In this document: piece by piece, positions 18,502-26,001 of the stretch
Layout: every line of letters starts with the position of its first letter
How positions within the stretch are numbered: position 1 is the first letter of the stretch
NCBI GenBank assembly: GCA_020849655.1
Contig: JADLFU010000064.1
Location: 35,871 to 99,870, forward strand
Direction of reading: 5' to 3'
Length of the DNA: 64,000 bases
Source: Polyangiaceae bacterium
GTDB lineage: Bacteria; Myxococcota_A; Polyangia; Polyangiales; Polyangiaceae
The notes under the pieces: model-generated
What the model was told of the DNA's origin: nothing
Databases searched by the model: none
The model's input: the letters and a program-made list of their open reading frames with translations, nothing else
Position numbers and translations under genes: made by a program

Positions 18502-18509
18502 GGATCCCG

Positions 18510-19877
18510 ATGGCTCGCTCCAGTCTCTCAGCGGTGTTGGTCGCGGCGGCGGCGGTCTCGCTCGCGGCGTGCGGCGGCTCGAAGCAGAAGCCGAACGCGT
18601 CCTTCGCGCCGACGCCTGGCGCGATGGGCACGGCGCCGCCCCAGGCCGCGGTCGCGTCGGCGCCGGACGGCCAGCAGGTCGGCATCAGCGACGGCTCACC
18701 GGACGGCGCGCCCAAGATGAGCGCGTCGGCCCGCACGAGCTACGACAAGGGCATGGCGCTCTGGCAGGGCGGCGATCTGAAGGGCGCGGTCGCCGCGTTC
18801 ACCGAGGCGACGCAGGCGGATCCGAAGGCCCACCAGGCGTTCTACTCGCTCGGCGTGATGCAGGAGCGCCTCGGTGATCCGGCGGCGCTCGCGTCGTACC
18901 GGCAGTCCTGGTCGCTGGTCGACACCTACGAGCCCGCGATCGTCGCGTACGGCCTGTTGCTCGCGAAGCGCGGGAGCCTCCAGGAGGCGGACGACTTCCT
19001 CACCGACAAGAAGGGCAAGATGCCCGACAGCGCGCCTGTCCTCGCGGCGCTCGCCGAGGTGAAATCGCTGAAGAAGGACACGGCGAGCGCGCAGGTGCTC
19101 GCGCAGGACGCGCTGAAGAAGAACCCCGACTATCGCCCCGCGATGATGGTGCTCGCGCGCGATCACTACCGCGCGCGGCGCATCGACCTGGCGCTGTACG
19201 CGCTCGGCGCCATCCTCGACGGCATGGGGTCGACCCCTGAGGAGAAGCAGGCGAACCCGCCGCGCGACAAGAACAGCGCCGAGGGGCACCTGCTGCGCGC
19301 GGTCATCTACCGCGAGCAGGGCAAGCGCGCGGCCGCGATCGACGAGTACAAGACGGTGGTGCAGCTGCGCCCCGACATCGTCGCCGCGCGCGTGCAGCTG
19401 GGCGCGTACCTGCTCGAGGCCGGCAACGCGGAGGAGGCGCAGCCGCTGCTCGAGGGCGCGCTGAAGTACGACGCGACGCAGGTGCAGGCGCACCTGAACC
19501 TCGGCGACGCGTACCGCATCCTCGGGCGCGGAGCCGACGCGAAGCGCGAGCTCGACTGGGTGCTCGCGAAGGATCCCAACATGCCGCAGGTGCACTACAG
19601 CCTCGGCCTCCTGTACCTGTTCTCGAAGAGCCTGCCCGGCATGGACGAGAAGGCGCAGCTGTCGGCGGCGGTCGCGTCGCTCGAGAAGTTCCAGGCGCTG
19701 CGCGGGCAGCCGACGAAGGGCCAGACGGACGACTCCGACCAGCTCATCCTGCGCGCGAAGGTCCGCCTCGAGGCGCTCGACGCCGCCGCGAAGGCCGCCG
19801 CCGCGCCGCCCCCGGCGCCCCCTCCCGCAGCGTCGGGCTCCACCGCGCCGGCCGGGTCCGCCGCGCCCCCGCCTTGA
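18510..19877 (+). CDS. TPR lipoprotein
   Basis: This is a 455-residue lipoprotein. The signal MARSSLSAVLVAAAAVSLAAC has lipobox LAAC; the next residues GGSKQ lack Asp at +2, compatible with outer-membrane sorting by Lol rules from E. coli. About eight TPR motifs fill residues 75-420, for example YDKGMALWQGGDLKGAVAAF and AHLNLGDAYRILGRGADAKREL. The tail is Ala/Pro-rich. AGGA (18501-18504) precedes the ATG by 5 bases. It resembles AglT/GltE-type outer-membrane TPR lipoproteins and probably anchors the periplasmic TPR partners encoded upstream. Confidence 0.88.
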   Translation: MARSSLSAVLVAAAAVSLAACGGSKQKPNASFAPTPGAMGTAPPQAAVASAPDGQQVGISDGSPDGAPKMSASARTSYDKGMALWQGGDLKGAVAAFTEATQADPKAHQAFYSLGVMQERLGDPAALASYRQSWSLVDTYEPAIVAYGLLLAKRGSLQEADDFLTDKKGKMPDSAPVLAALAEVKSLKKDTASAQVLAQDALKKNPDYRPAMMVLARDHYRARRIDLALYALGAILDGMGSTPEEKQANPPRDKNSAEGHLLRAVIYREQGKRAAAIDEYKTVVQLRPDIVAARVQLGAYLLEAGNAEEAQPLLEGALKYDATQVQAHLNLGDAYRILGRGADAKRELDWVLAKDPNMPQVHYSLGLLYLFSKSLPGMDEKAQLSAAVASLEKFQALRGQPTKGQTDDSDQLILRAKVRLEALDAAAKAAAAPPPAPPPAASGSTAPAGSAAPPP

Positions 19878-19893
19878 ACCACCGGAGGAGCTC

Positions 19894-20130
19894 ATGCGAA
19901 CATTCCTGATTTTTTCGACCGTCTCCGCCTCGCTGCTCCTGTCGTCGGGGGCGCTCGCGCAGAAGAAATCGAAGGTGGTCGAGATCAGCGAGATCACCAT
20001 CACCGGCCGCGTGCAGAAGCCGGTCGCGGCCGTCGACATCTCGAAGATCGCGCCGAAGGTCGCGCTGTCCGAGCTGCGGCACCCGTTCCTCGAGAAGATC
20101 GAGCAGGTCCTCCTGACAGATCCGTTCTGA
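19894..20130 (+). CDS. Small secreted protein (78 aa) of the TPR operon
   Basis: This 78-residue protein has a cleavable signal (1-22, ending GALAQ). The mature part is a compact conserved-looking segment, EISEITITGRVQKPVAAVDI, and ends HPFLEKIEQVLLTDPF. A GRVQKP phrase with a C-terminal xPF is something I associate with small proteins next to myxobacterial TPR/TolQR-type clusters, but this is memory, not a search. A strong Shine-Dalgarno, GGAGG at 19884-19888, lies 5 bases before the ATG. It sits 16 bases after the TPR lipoprotein gene and 2 bases before an ATG of the next gene. Confidence 0.82.
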   Translation: MRTFLIFSTVSASLLLSSGALAQKKSKVVEISEITITGRVQKPVAAVDISKIAPKVALSELRHPFLEKIEQVLLTDPF

Positions 20131-20149
20131 GGATGCGCTTCGGGGATCC

Positions 20150-20716
20150 CTGCTGACGCTTGGGATCGCGCTGTCCCTGTGCGCGGCGCTCGTCGCGGCC
20201 GGGATCTCGGCCCGGCGCGCGCTCGCGATCGGGCGCGCGCTCGACGTCGACGCCGAGGCGATCGCGGCCTGGACCAGGCGCAACGGCGCGTCACGCGAGC
20301 TCGCCGAGGCGCTCGCCGGCACGGCCCTGTCGCCGCTCGCCGAGGGGCTCGCGAGCGGCGACGCCCGCAGGTGCAACGAGCCGCTCGTGGAGCTGGAGGG
20401 CGCGCTCCGCCACGACGATGAGGCGCACACCGGGGCGCTGCGGCTCGCGGCCTACGCGACCGGCCTCGCCGCGCTGCTCGCGGTGTTCGCGCCGCTCTCG
20501 GCGCTCGTCGCGGGGGGCGACGCTCCAGATCAGCCGATCGGCCTGCTCGACGCGCTGGCGATCGGGGGAGGCGGGTTCGTGAGCGCGCTCCTGACGAGGC
20601 GCGTCTCGGCGCGCGTGTCGCGACGCAGACGCACGGCCGTCGATCGCTGGGTCTCGGCGGCGCTCGAGCACGACGGCGCGGGGGGCGTCAAGGGTTCCAC
20701 ACGACGGTCGCGGTGA
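20150..20716 (+). CDS. TolQ/ExbB-like membrane protein, start uncertain
   Basis: The product of about 189 residues has a three-helix layout: an N-terminal helix (LLTLGIALSLCAALVAAG), a soluble stretch of about 90 residues, then two helices (about 97-122 and 127-147) followed by a basic tail. That is the TolQ/ExbB/MotA plan, though sequence match is weak. No ATG, GTG or TTG opens this frame until GTG 20387, which would delete the first helix; the coordinate given is a CTG. An ATG at 20133, 2 bases after the previous stop, is in another frame and would join this one if GGGG (20142-20145) had one more G or if ribosomes slipped by -1. Confidence 0.55.
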   Translation: MLTLGIALSLCAALVAAGISARRALAIGRALDVDAEAIAAWTRRNGASRELAEALAGTALSPLAEGLASGDARRCNEPLVELEGALRHDDEAHTGALRLAAYATGLAALLAVFAPLSALVAGGDAPDQPIGLLDALAIGGGGFVSALLTRRVSARVSRRRRTAVDRWVSAALEHDGAGGVKGSTRRSR

Positions 20717-21701
20717 CCCTGGGCGCGAGGCGACCGAACGCCGACGCGCGCGCGGGGGACGACAGCTCCGAGACCACGCAGCCGAGCAGCGCGCGATCGA
20801 CGCCGCCCGGCTCGTTGCGGGTCTTCACCTCGTCGGTGCGGAACCCTCGGCTCACGCGCGACACCTTGACGTCGAACGTCACCTTCAACCGGCCCGGCAG
20901 CGCGCGCCCGGCGCCGCAGCGCTGCGCGGCCACGGACAGCGCGCGACGCACGTCGATCGCCGCGTCTCCCCCGCCGGCCGCGGCGGGCGCGTCGATCACC
21001 ACGTCCACCGGGGGCGGAGCCGGCGGGAGCTGGATGGGAGGAGGCGGCGGCGGCGGTGGCGGCGGCGGCGGCGGCTCGTCGCGACGCACCTCGATGGGGA
21101 GGATCGCGACGCTCCCCTCCCCCGCCGGCACCCGGAGCTGACAGGAGCGCTCCATCACGCACCGGAGGCCGCGGGAGGGCTCCCGCTTCGAGCGCACGTC
21201 GAGGGGGGCGCCGGTCGACGAGAACCTCACCTCCAGCTCGTGGCGACCGGCGTCCGGGGGCTCGACGAGCGGCGCGCAGATCTCGAGCTGCAGCTCGGTC
21301 GAGCTCAGCGCCTCGATCGTCGCGCGAGGCAACGACGCGCCGTCGACGGGCCGCGGGGCGCCGCGCAGGAGCATCGTGCGGGGAGGTCGGGGCATCGGGG
21401 GCGCCGGATCGAAGGGCCGCTCGAACCGCGGAGCGGGCGCGCCGGCGATGCGATCGCCGAGGAAGGGCGCCTCGGAGGCGAGGCTCGCGCGGCGACCGAG
21501 GTCGACCGAGGGCTCGCGCGACGACACGACGCTGCGCGGGCGGTCGTCGACGCCGCACCGCACGACGCGCGCGTCGTCGACGATCTCCAGGGGAGCGCTC
21601 GGGGGCTCCGACGAGGGCGGCGAGCTCGGGGGCCGGGGAGGCGCCGACGAGCAGGCGGCGAGGGCGAGCGAGGTGAGCGAGAGCGAGAGGGCGAGGCGCA
21701 C
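20688..21701 (-). CDS. Lipoprotein with TonB-like C-terminal domain
   Basis: This is a 337-residue lipoprotein starting at GTG 21701. The signal MRLALSLSLTSLALAAC has lipobox LAAC, followed by a Pro/Ser linker. The middle includes a run of about ten prolines (about residue 212-222). The C-terminal 90 residues contain LPGRLKVTFDVKVSRV and DRALLGCVVSEL, a pattern like the TonB/AgmX-type C-terminal domain in myxobacterial envelope proteins. It converges on the TolQ/ExbB-like gene with a 29-base overlap. A TolQ-like protein next to a TonB-like one suggests a shared energised envelope function (inference). Confidence 0.75.
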   Translation of the reverse strand: MRLALSLSLTSLALAACSSAPPRPPSSPPSSEPPSAPLEIVDDARVVRCGVDDRPRSVVSSREPSVDLGRRASLASEAPFLGDRIAGAPAPRFERPFDPAPPMPRPPRTMLLRGAPRPVDGASLPRATIEALSSTELQLEICAPLVEPPDAGRHELEVRFSSTGAPLDVRSKREPSRGLRCVMERSCQLRVPAGEGSVAILPIEVRRDEPPPPPPPPPPPPPIQLPPAPPPVDVVIDAPAAAGGGDAAIDVRRALSVAAQRCGAGRALPGRLKVTFDVKVSRVSRGFRTDEVKTRNEPGGVDRALLGCVVSELSSPARASAFGRLAPRVTATVVWNP

Positions 21702-21799
21702 GACGGCACGATAACGCGCAACGGCCGGCGGACTTACGGGCGCGTCGCCTTCCGCCGCTCGCGCCGGGTTCGAGACGTGATAACGCTCGCCGCCGAGAG

Positions 21800-23431
21800 A
21801 TGTCCCAAGACGACCGTCACGCGTCGGAAGACGCGCTGCGCGCCGCGCGCAGGCAGAAGGCGCAGGCGCTCCGGGATCGCGGCGAGAACCCCTTCGCGAA
21901 CGATCTGTGGCCCGCGCCGCTCGCGGAGCTCGGCCCGCTCCGCGCGCGCGCGGCTCAGGCCCGCGGCGACGGCGGGCGCTACGACAAGGCGGCCGTCGCG
22001 GCCCTCGGCCTCGGCGTCGCGCACGTCGCGGGGCGCGTGATGCTGCAGCGTGGGTTCGGGCGGGCGGCGTTCCTCCGGCTGCGGGATCGCACCGGCGAAC
22101 TGCAGCTGTACCTGCACGAGGGCGCGACCCCGGACGCCGAGCTCGCGCGCCTCGACGACATCCAGATCGGCGACGTCATCGAGGCCGAGGGGCGGCTGAT
22201 GGCGACCGACAAAGGCGAGCTGTCGCTCGAGGTCACGCGGGTGCGCCTGCTGACGAAGGCGCTCCTGCCGCTGCCCGACAAGTGGCACGGCCTCGCCGAC
22301 GTCGAGACGCGGTACCGCCAGCGCTACGTCGATCTCATCGCGAGCAAGGAGGCCGCGGCGGTGTTCCGCGCGCGCAGCCACATCGTGCGCGCCGTCCGGC
22401 GCTACCTCGACGACGACGGCTTCCTCGAGGTCGAGACGCCCACGCTCCACACGCTCGTCGGCGGCGCGGCGGCGAAGCCCTTCACCACGCACCACAACGC
22501 GCTCGACATGAGCCTGTTCCTCCGCATCGCGCCCGAGCTGTACCTGAAGCGGCTCGTCGTCGGCGGGCTCGAGCGCGTCTACGAGCTCGGGCGGATGTAC
22601 CGCAACGAGGGCGTCTCGACGCGGCACAACCCCGAGTTCACCATGCTCGAGTTCTACGAGGCGTACGCGACCTACGAGACGCTGATGACGCGCACCGAGG
22701 CGCTGTTCCGCGCGGTCGACGCCGATCTCGCCGCGCGGATGCCGAAGGAGCACGCCGCGTGGCTCGCCGCGCGCCCGTTCACGCTCGACGAGCCCTTCGC
22801 GAGGGTGTCGATGAAGGCGGCGGTCGAGCGCGCGCTCGCGGCGGCGAGCCTCCCCGCGGACGTCCCGTCGTCCATCCGCGGGGAGGGCGCGCCCATCAAG
22901 GAGTGGTCGAAGTCGAGCGAGCGCGCGAAGAAGCGCGTCGACTGGAGCAACTACCTGAAGGGCGTGAAGAAGTGCGCGAACGACGGCGAGGCGCTGTTCG
23001 CCGCGTACGAGTACCTCGCCGAGCCGTTCCTCGCCGAGGACTACCGCTCGCGCGGCGCCGACAAGAGCGTGCCCGTGTTCATCGTCGACTACCCGGCCGA
23101 GGTGAGCCCGCTCGCGCGCCGCAAGGACGGCGATCCGTCGCTCGTCGATCGCTTCGAGCTGTTCGTGCACGGTCGCGAGCTCTGCAACGCGTTCAGCGAG
23201 CTCGCCGACCCGGAGGACCAGGCCGCGAGGTTCCGCGATCAGCTCGAGAAGAAGGCGCGCGGCGACGAGGAGACGATGGACTACGACGCGGACTACATCC
23301 GCGCGCTCGAGCACGGCCTGCCGCCCACGGCGGGGTTCGGGATGGGCGTCGATCGGCTCGTGATGGCGCTCACGGCGAGCGCGAGCATCCGCGACGTCAT
23401 CCTCTTCCCGCTCCTGCGCCCGGAGCACTGA
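21800..23431 (+). CDS. lysS: Lysyl-tRNA synthetase, class II
   Basis: This enzyme charges tRNA-Lys. It has 543 residues: an N-terminal OB-fold anticodon domain (about 65-165) and a class II catalytic core with motif 1 around RYLDDDGFLEVETPTL, motif 2 RMYRNEGVSTRHNPEFTMLE and motif 3 GFGMGVDRLVM. LysS usually has about 500 residues. The excess lies partly in a Lys-rich insertion (about 350-410, including EWSKSSERAKKRVDWSNYLK) before the conserved VDYPAEVSPLARR. The next gene's GTG follows directly after its stop codon. Confidence 0.97.
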   Translation: MSQDDRHASEDALRAARRQKAQALRDRGENPFANDLWPAPLAELGPLRARAAQARGDGGRYDKAAVAALGLGVAHVAGRVMLQRGFGRAAFLRLRDRTGELQLYLHEGATPDAELARLDDIQIGDVIEAEGRLMATDKGELSLEVTRVRLLTKALLPLPDKWHGLADVETRYRQRYVDLIASKEAAAVFRARSHIVRAVRRYLDDDGFLEVETPTLHTLVGGAAAKPFTTHHNALDMSLFLRIAPELYLKRLVVGGLERVYELGRMYRNEGVSTRHNPEFTMLEFYEAYATYETLMTRTEALFRAVDADLAARMPKEHAAWLAARPFTLDEPFARVSMKAAVERALAAASLPADVPSSIRGEGAPIKEWSKSSERAKKRVDWSNYLKGVKKCANDGEALFAAYEYLAEPFLAEDYRSRGADKSVPVFIVDYPAEVSPLARRKDGDPSLVDRFELFVHGRELCNAFSELADPEDQAARFRDQLEKKARGDEETMDYDADYIRALEHGLPPTAGFGMGVDRLVMALTASASIRDVILFPLLRPEH

Positions 23432-25303
23432 GTGCGGGGGTTCATCGGCCTCGCGGTCGTGGCGCTGCTCGGCGTCGCGCTCGTCTCGTACCGCGGGGCG
23501 TCGCGCGCGCGCGGGCGCGAGCCGCTGACGCTGACGCTGTCGCACTTCGGCCTCGCGTTCGCGCCGGGCCTGCTCGCGGCGATCGGCGCGGCGATCGCCG
23601 TGTACCTCCTCGTGATCCCCCGCGCGCCCGCGCTCGCGCCGTACGGCTTCTGGGTGAGCCTCTCGACGTGGGCCGCGCTGACGCTCGCGACCTTCTTCGC
23701 GTCACGCACGCTGCGAGACTCGTTCACGCTGCGCCTGCCGGGGGTGTTCCGCGCGGCGCCGTCGGCGGTGTTCGCGTGCCTCGGGCTCGCGTTCGTGTGG
23801 CTCACGTACTCGGCGCTGCACCTGCCTGCCTCGCACGGCTCGCGCTACGTGCTGCGCCACGAGATCGTCCGGTTCTCGGCGCTGGCGACGGGCGTCGTGT
23901 TCTTGCTCGGGGTGCTGTCGGCCGCGCTGCCGTCGCTGCTCGACTGGCTCGAGCGCGGCGGCCTCACGGCGTTCGTGGGCGCGCGGCACGTGCGCGCGAC
24001 GAAGAGCGGGTTCCTCACCGTCATCAGCGTGCTCAGCATCTCGGGCGTCGCCGTCAGCTCGTGCGCGCTCTGCAGCGTCGTGTCGATCATGGGCGGGTTC
24101 GGCCAGGATCTGAAGCGCAAGATCCAGGGCAACAACGCGCACATCGTCGTCGACGTACCGGCGCAGCTCACCGGCTTCGCCGGCTATGAGGGCACGCTCG
24201 AGCGGGTCAGGCGCGTGCGGGGCGTGCAGGCCGCGACGCCGGTCGTCGCGGGGGAGGCGATGGCGTCGTCGAACGCGAACACCGCGGGGGTGCTGCTGCG
24301 CGGCGTCGATCCCACGACGATCGGCCAGGTGATCGATCTGCAGCGCAACCTCGAGTACGGCAAGCTCGACTACCTCGTCGACGAGTCGCGCCTCGTGCGC
24401 CTCCCGGCGGACGAGATCATCGGCAGCGGCCCGCGCGGCGAGCCGTACAAGCGCGGGCCCGACGTGTCGGCGTACTTCTCGTCGTCGTCGCACAAACCTG
24501 ACAAGGTCTACCCGGGCGTCGTCGTCGGCCGGGAGCTCGCGCGGAGCCTGCACCTGATGGTCGGCGACGAGCTGATGCTGATCTCGCCGCTCGGCGATCT
24601 CGGGCCGATGGGCGTGATGCCGCGCGCGCGGAGGTTCCGCGTGGCGGCCATCTTCTACAGCGGGATGTACGAGTACGACGCGACGCACGTGTACGTGCGG
24701 TTCGACGTCGCGCAGAGGTTCTTCAGCCTCGAGGACAAGGCCACCACGATCGACGTGAAGGTCGACGATCCCGGCGCGACCGAGGCGATGCTGCCTGCCG
24801 TGCGCGCCACCGTCCAGGACCGCCCGGAGCTGCGCGTGCGCGACTGGCGCGAGATGAACAAGAACCTCTTCTCGGCGCTGAAGCTCGAGCGCGTCGCGAC
24901 GTTCATCGTGCTCAGCATCGCGATCATGGTCGCGAGCTTCTGCATCATCTGCACGCTGTTGCTGATGGTGACCGAGAAGGGCAAGGAGATCGCCATCCTG
25001 AAGGCGCTCGGCACGAGCGACGGCGGCATCCTCCAGGTGTTCATGCTCGAGGGCGTCATCATCGGCGCGATCGGCACGCTCTTCGGCGTCGCGACGGGCG
25101 TCGCGACGTGCGTCGGGCTCAAATGGTTCGGCGTGCGCCTCGACCCGGACGTCTATTACATCGACCGCCTGCCGGTCGCGACCAACCCCGCCGACTACGC
25201 GCTCGTCGCGTCGGCCGCGCTCGTCATCTGTACGCTGGCGACCGTGTACCCTGCCATCGCGGCGTCGCGGCTCAGGCCGGTCGACGGCCTGCGACACGAA
25301 TGA
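23432..25303 (+). CDS. LolC/LolE-type lipoprotein-release permease, N-extended
   Basis: This is the inner-membrane permease of the lipoprotein-releasing ABC transporter that passes lipoproteins to LolA. The last 430 residues are typical: a helix after GARHVRATKSGFLTVISVLS, a large periplasmic domain containing IQGNNAHIVVD and GVLLRGVDP, then three helices with EKGKEIAILKALGTSDGGI (cytoplasmic coupling segment) and PAIAASRLRPVDGLRHE at the end. Unusually, about 180 residues with roughly five extra membrane segments precede this core; LolC/E proteins usually have about 400 residues. The GTG start abuts the lysS stop, and lolD follows after 9 bases. Confidence 0.92.
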   Translation: MRGFIGLAVVALLGVALVSYRGASRARGREPLTLTLSHFGLAFAPGLLAAIGAAIAVYLLVIPRAPALAPYGFWVSLSTWAALTLATFFASRTLRDSFTLRLPGVFRAAPSAVFACLGLAFVWLTYSALHLPASHGSRYVLRHEIVRFSALATGVVFLLGVLSAALPSLLDWLERGGLTAFVGARHVRATKSGFLTVISVLSISGVAVSSCALCSVVSIMGGFGQDLKRKIQGNNAHIVVDVPAQLTGFAGYEGTLERVRRVRGVQAATPVVAGEAMASSNANTAGVLLRGVDPTTIGQVIDLQRNLEYGKLDYLVDESRLVRLPADEIIGSGPRGEPYKRGPDVSAYFSSSSHKPDKVYPGVVVGRELARSLHLMVGDELMLISPLGDLGPMGVMPRARRFRVAAIFYSGMYEYDATHVYVRFDVAQRFFSLEDKATTIDVKVDDPGATEAMLPAVRATVQDRPELRVRDWREMNKNLFSALKLERVATFIVLSIAIMVASFCIICTLLLMVTEKGKEIAILKALGTSDGGILQVFMLEGVIIGAIGTLFGVATGVATCVGLKWFGVRLDPDVYYIDRLPVATNPADYALVASAALVICTLATVYPAIAASRLRPVDGLRHE

Positions 25304-25312
25304 GAGACCACG

Positions 25313-25996
25313 ATGCCGCTCGTCGAAATCAGAGGCCTGGAGAAGACCTACGAGCACGAGGGCCGCGCGCTCCCGGTGCTGCGCGGCATCGATCTCGACA
25401 TCGAGCACGGCGACGTGATGGCAGTCGTCGGCGCGAGCGGCGCCGGCAAGAGCACGCTGTTGCACTGCATCGGCACGCTCGATCTCCCGACGAAGGGCGT
25501 CATCAAGATCGACGGGCGCGACGCGACCGCGCTCGGCTCTGCGAAGCTCGCGGAGCTGCGCAACGCGGCGATCGGGTTCGTGTTCCAGTTTCACCACCTG
25601 CTGCCGGAGTTCACCGCGCTCGAGAACGTGCTGATGCCCGGGCTCATCGGCGGCAAGCGGCGCAAGGACCTCGAGCCCCGCGCGACGAGCCTGCTCGGCG
25701 ACGTCGGCCTCGGGCACCGCGTGCGTCACCGCCCCGGCGAGCTGTCGGGCGGGGAGCAGCAGCGCGTGGCGCTCGCGCGCGCGCTGATGCTCGAGCCGAA
25801 GCTCCTGCTCGCGGACGAGCCCACGGGGAACCTCGACAGCGCCACCAGCGAGGCCATCCACGAGCTGTTCTTCAAGGTCAACAAGGAGCGCGGCACGACG
25901 ATCGTCGTCGTCACGCACAACCCGGCCTTCGCCGACCGGATGCCGCGCACGGTGCGCATGAAGGACGGCCGCGTCGACTCCGACGTGCGTCGCTGA
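25313..25996 (+). CDS. lolD: Lipoprotein-releasing ABC transporter ATPase LolD
   Basis: This ATPase partners the permease encoded just upstream. The 227-residue product has Walker [10 protein letters not shown] (about 42-50), a Q-loop in [18 protein letters not shown] (the [12 protein letters not shown] stretch is characteristic of LolD), the ABC signature [15 protein letters not shown], Walker [13 protein letters not shown], and the switch His in VVVTHN. It ends 5 bases before the stop of a convergent minus-strand gene, with no visible terminator between them. Confidence 0.96.
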   Translation: MPLVEIRGLEKTYEHEGRALPVLRGIDLDIEHGDVMAVVGASGAGKSTLLHCIGTLDLPTKGVIKIDGRDATALGSAKLAELRNAAIGFVFQFHHLLPEFTALENVLMPGLIGGKRRKDLEPRATSLLGDVGLGHRVRHRPGELSGGEQQRVALARALMLEPKLLLADEPTGNLDSATSEAIHELFFKVNKERGTTIVVVTHNPAFADRMPRTVRMKDGRVDSDVRR

Positions 25997-26001
25997 CCGG
26001 C

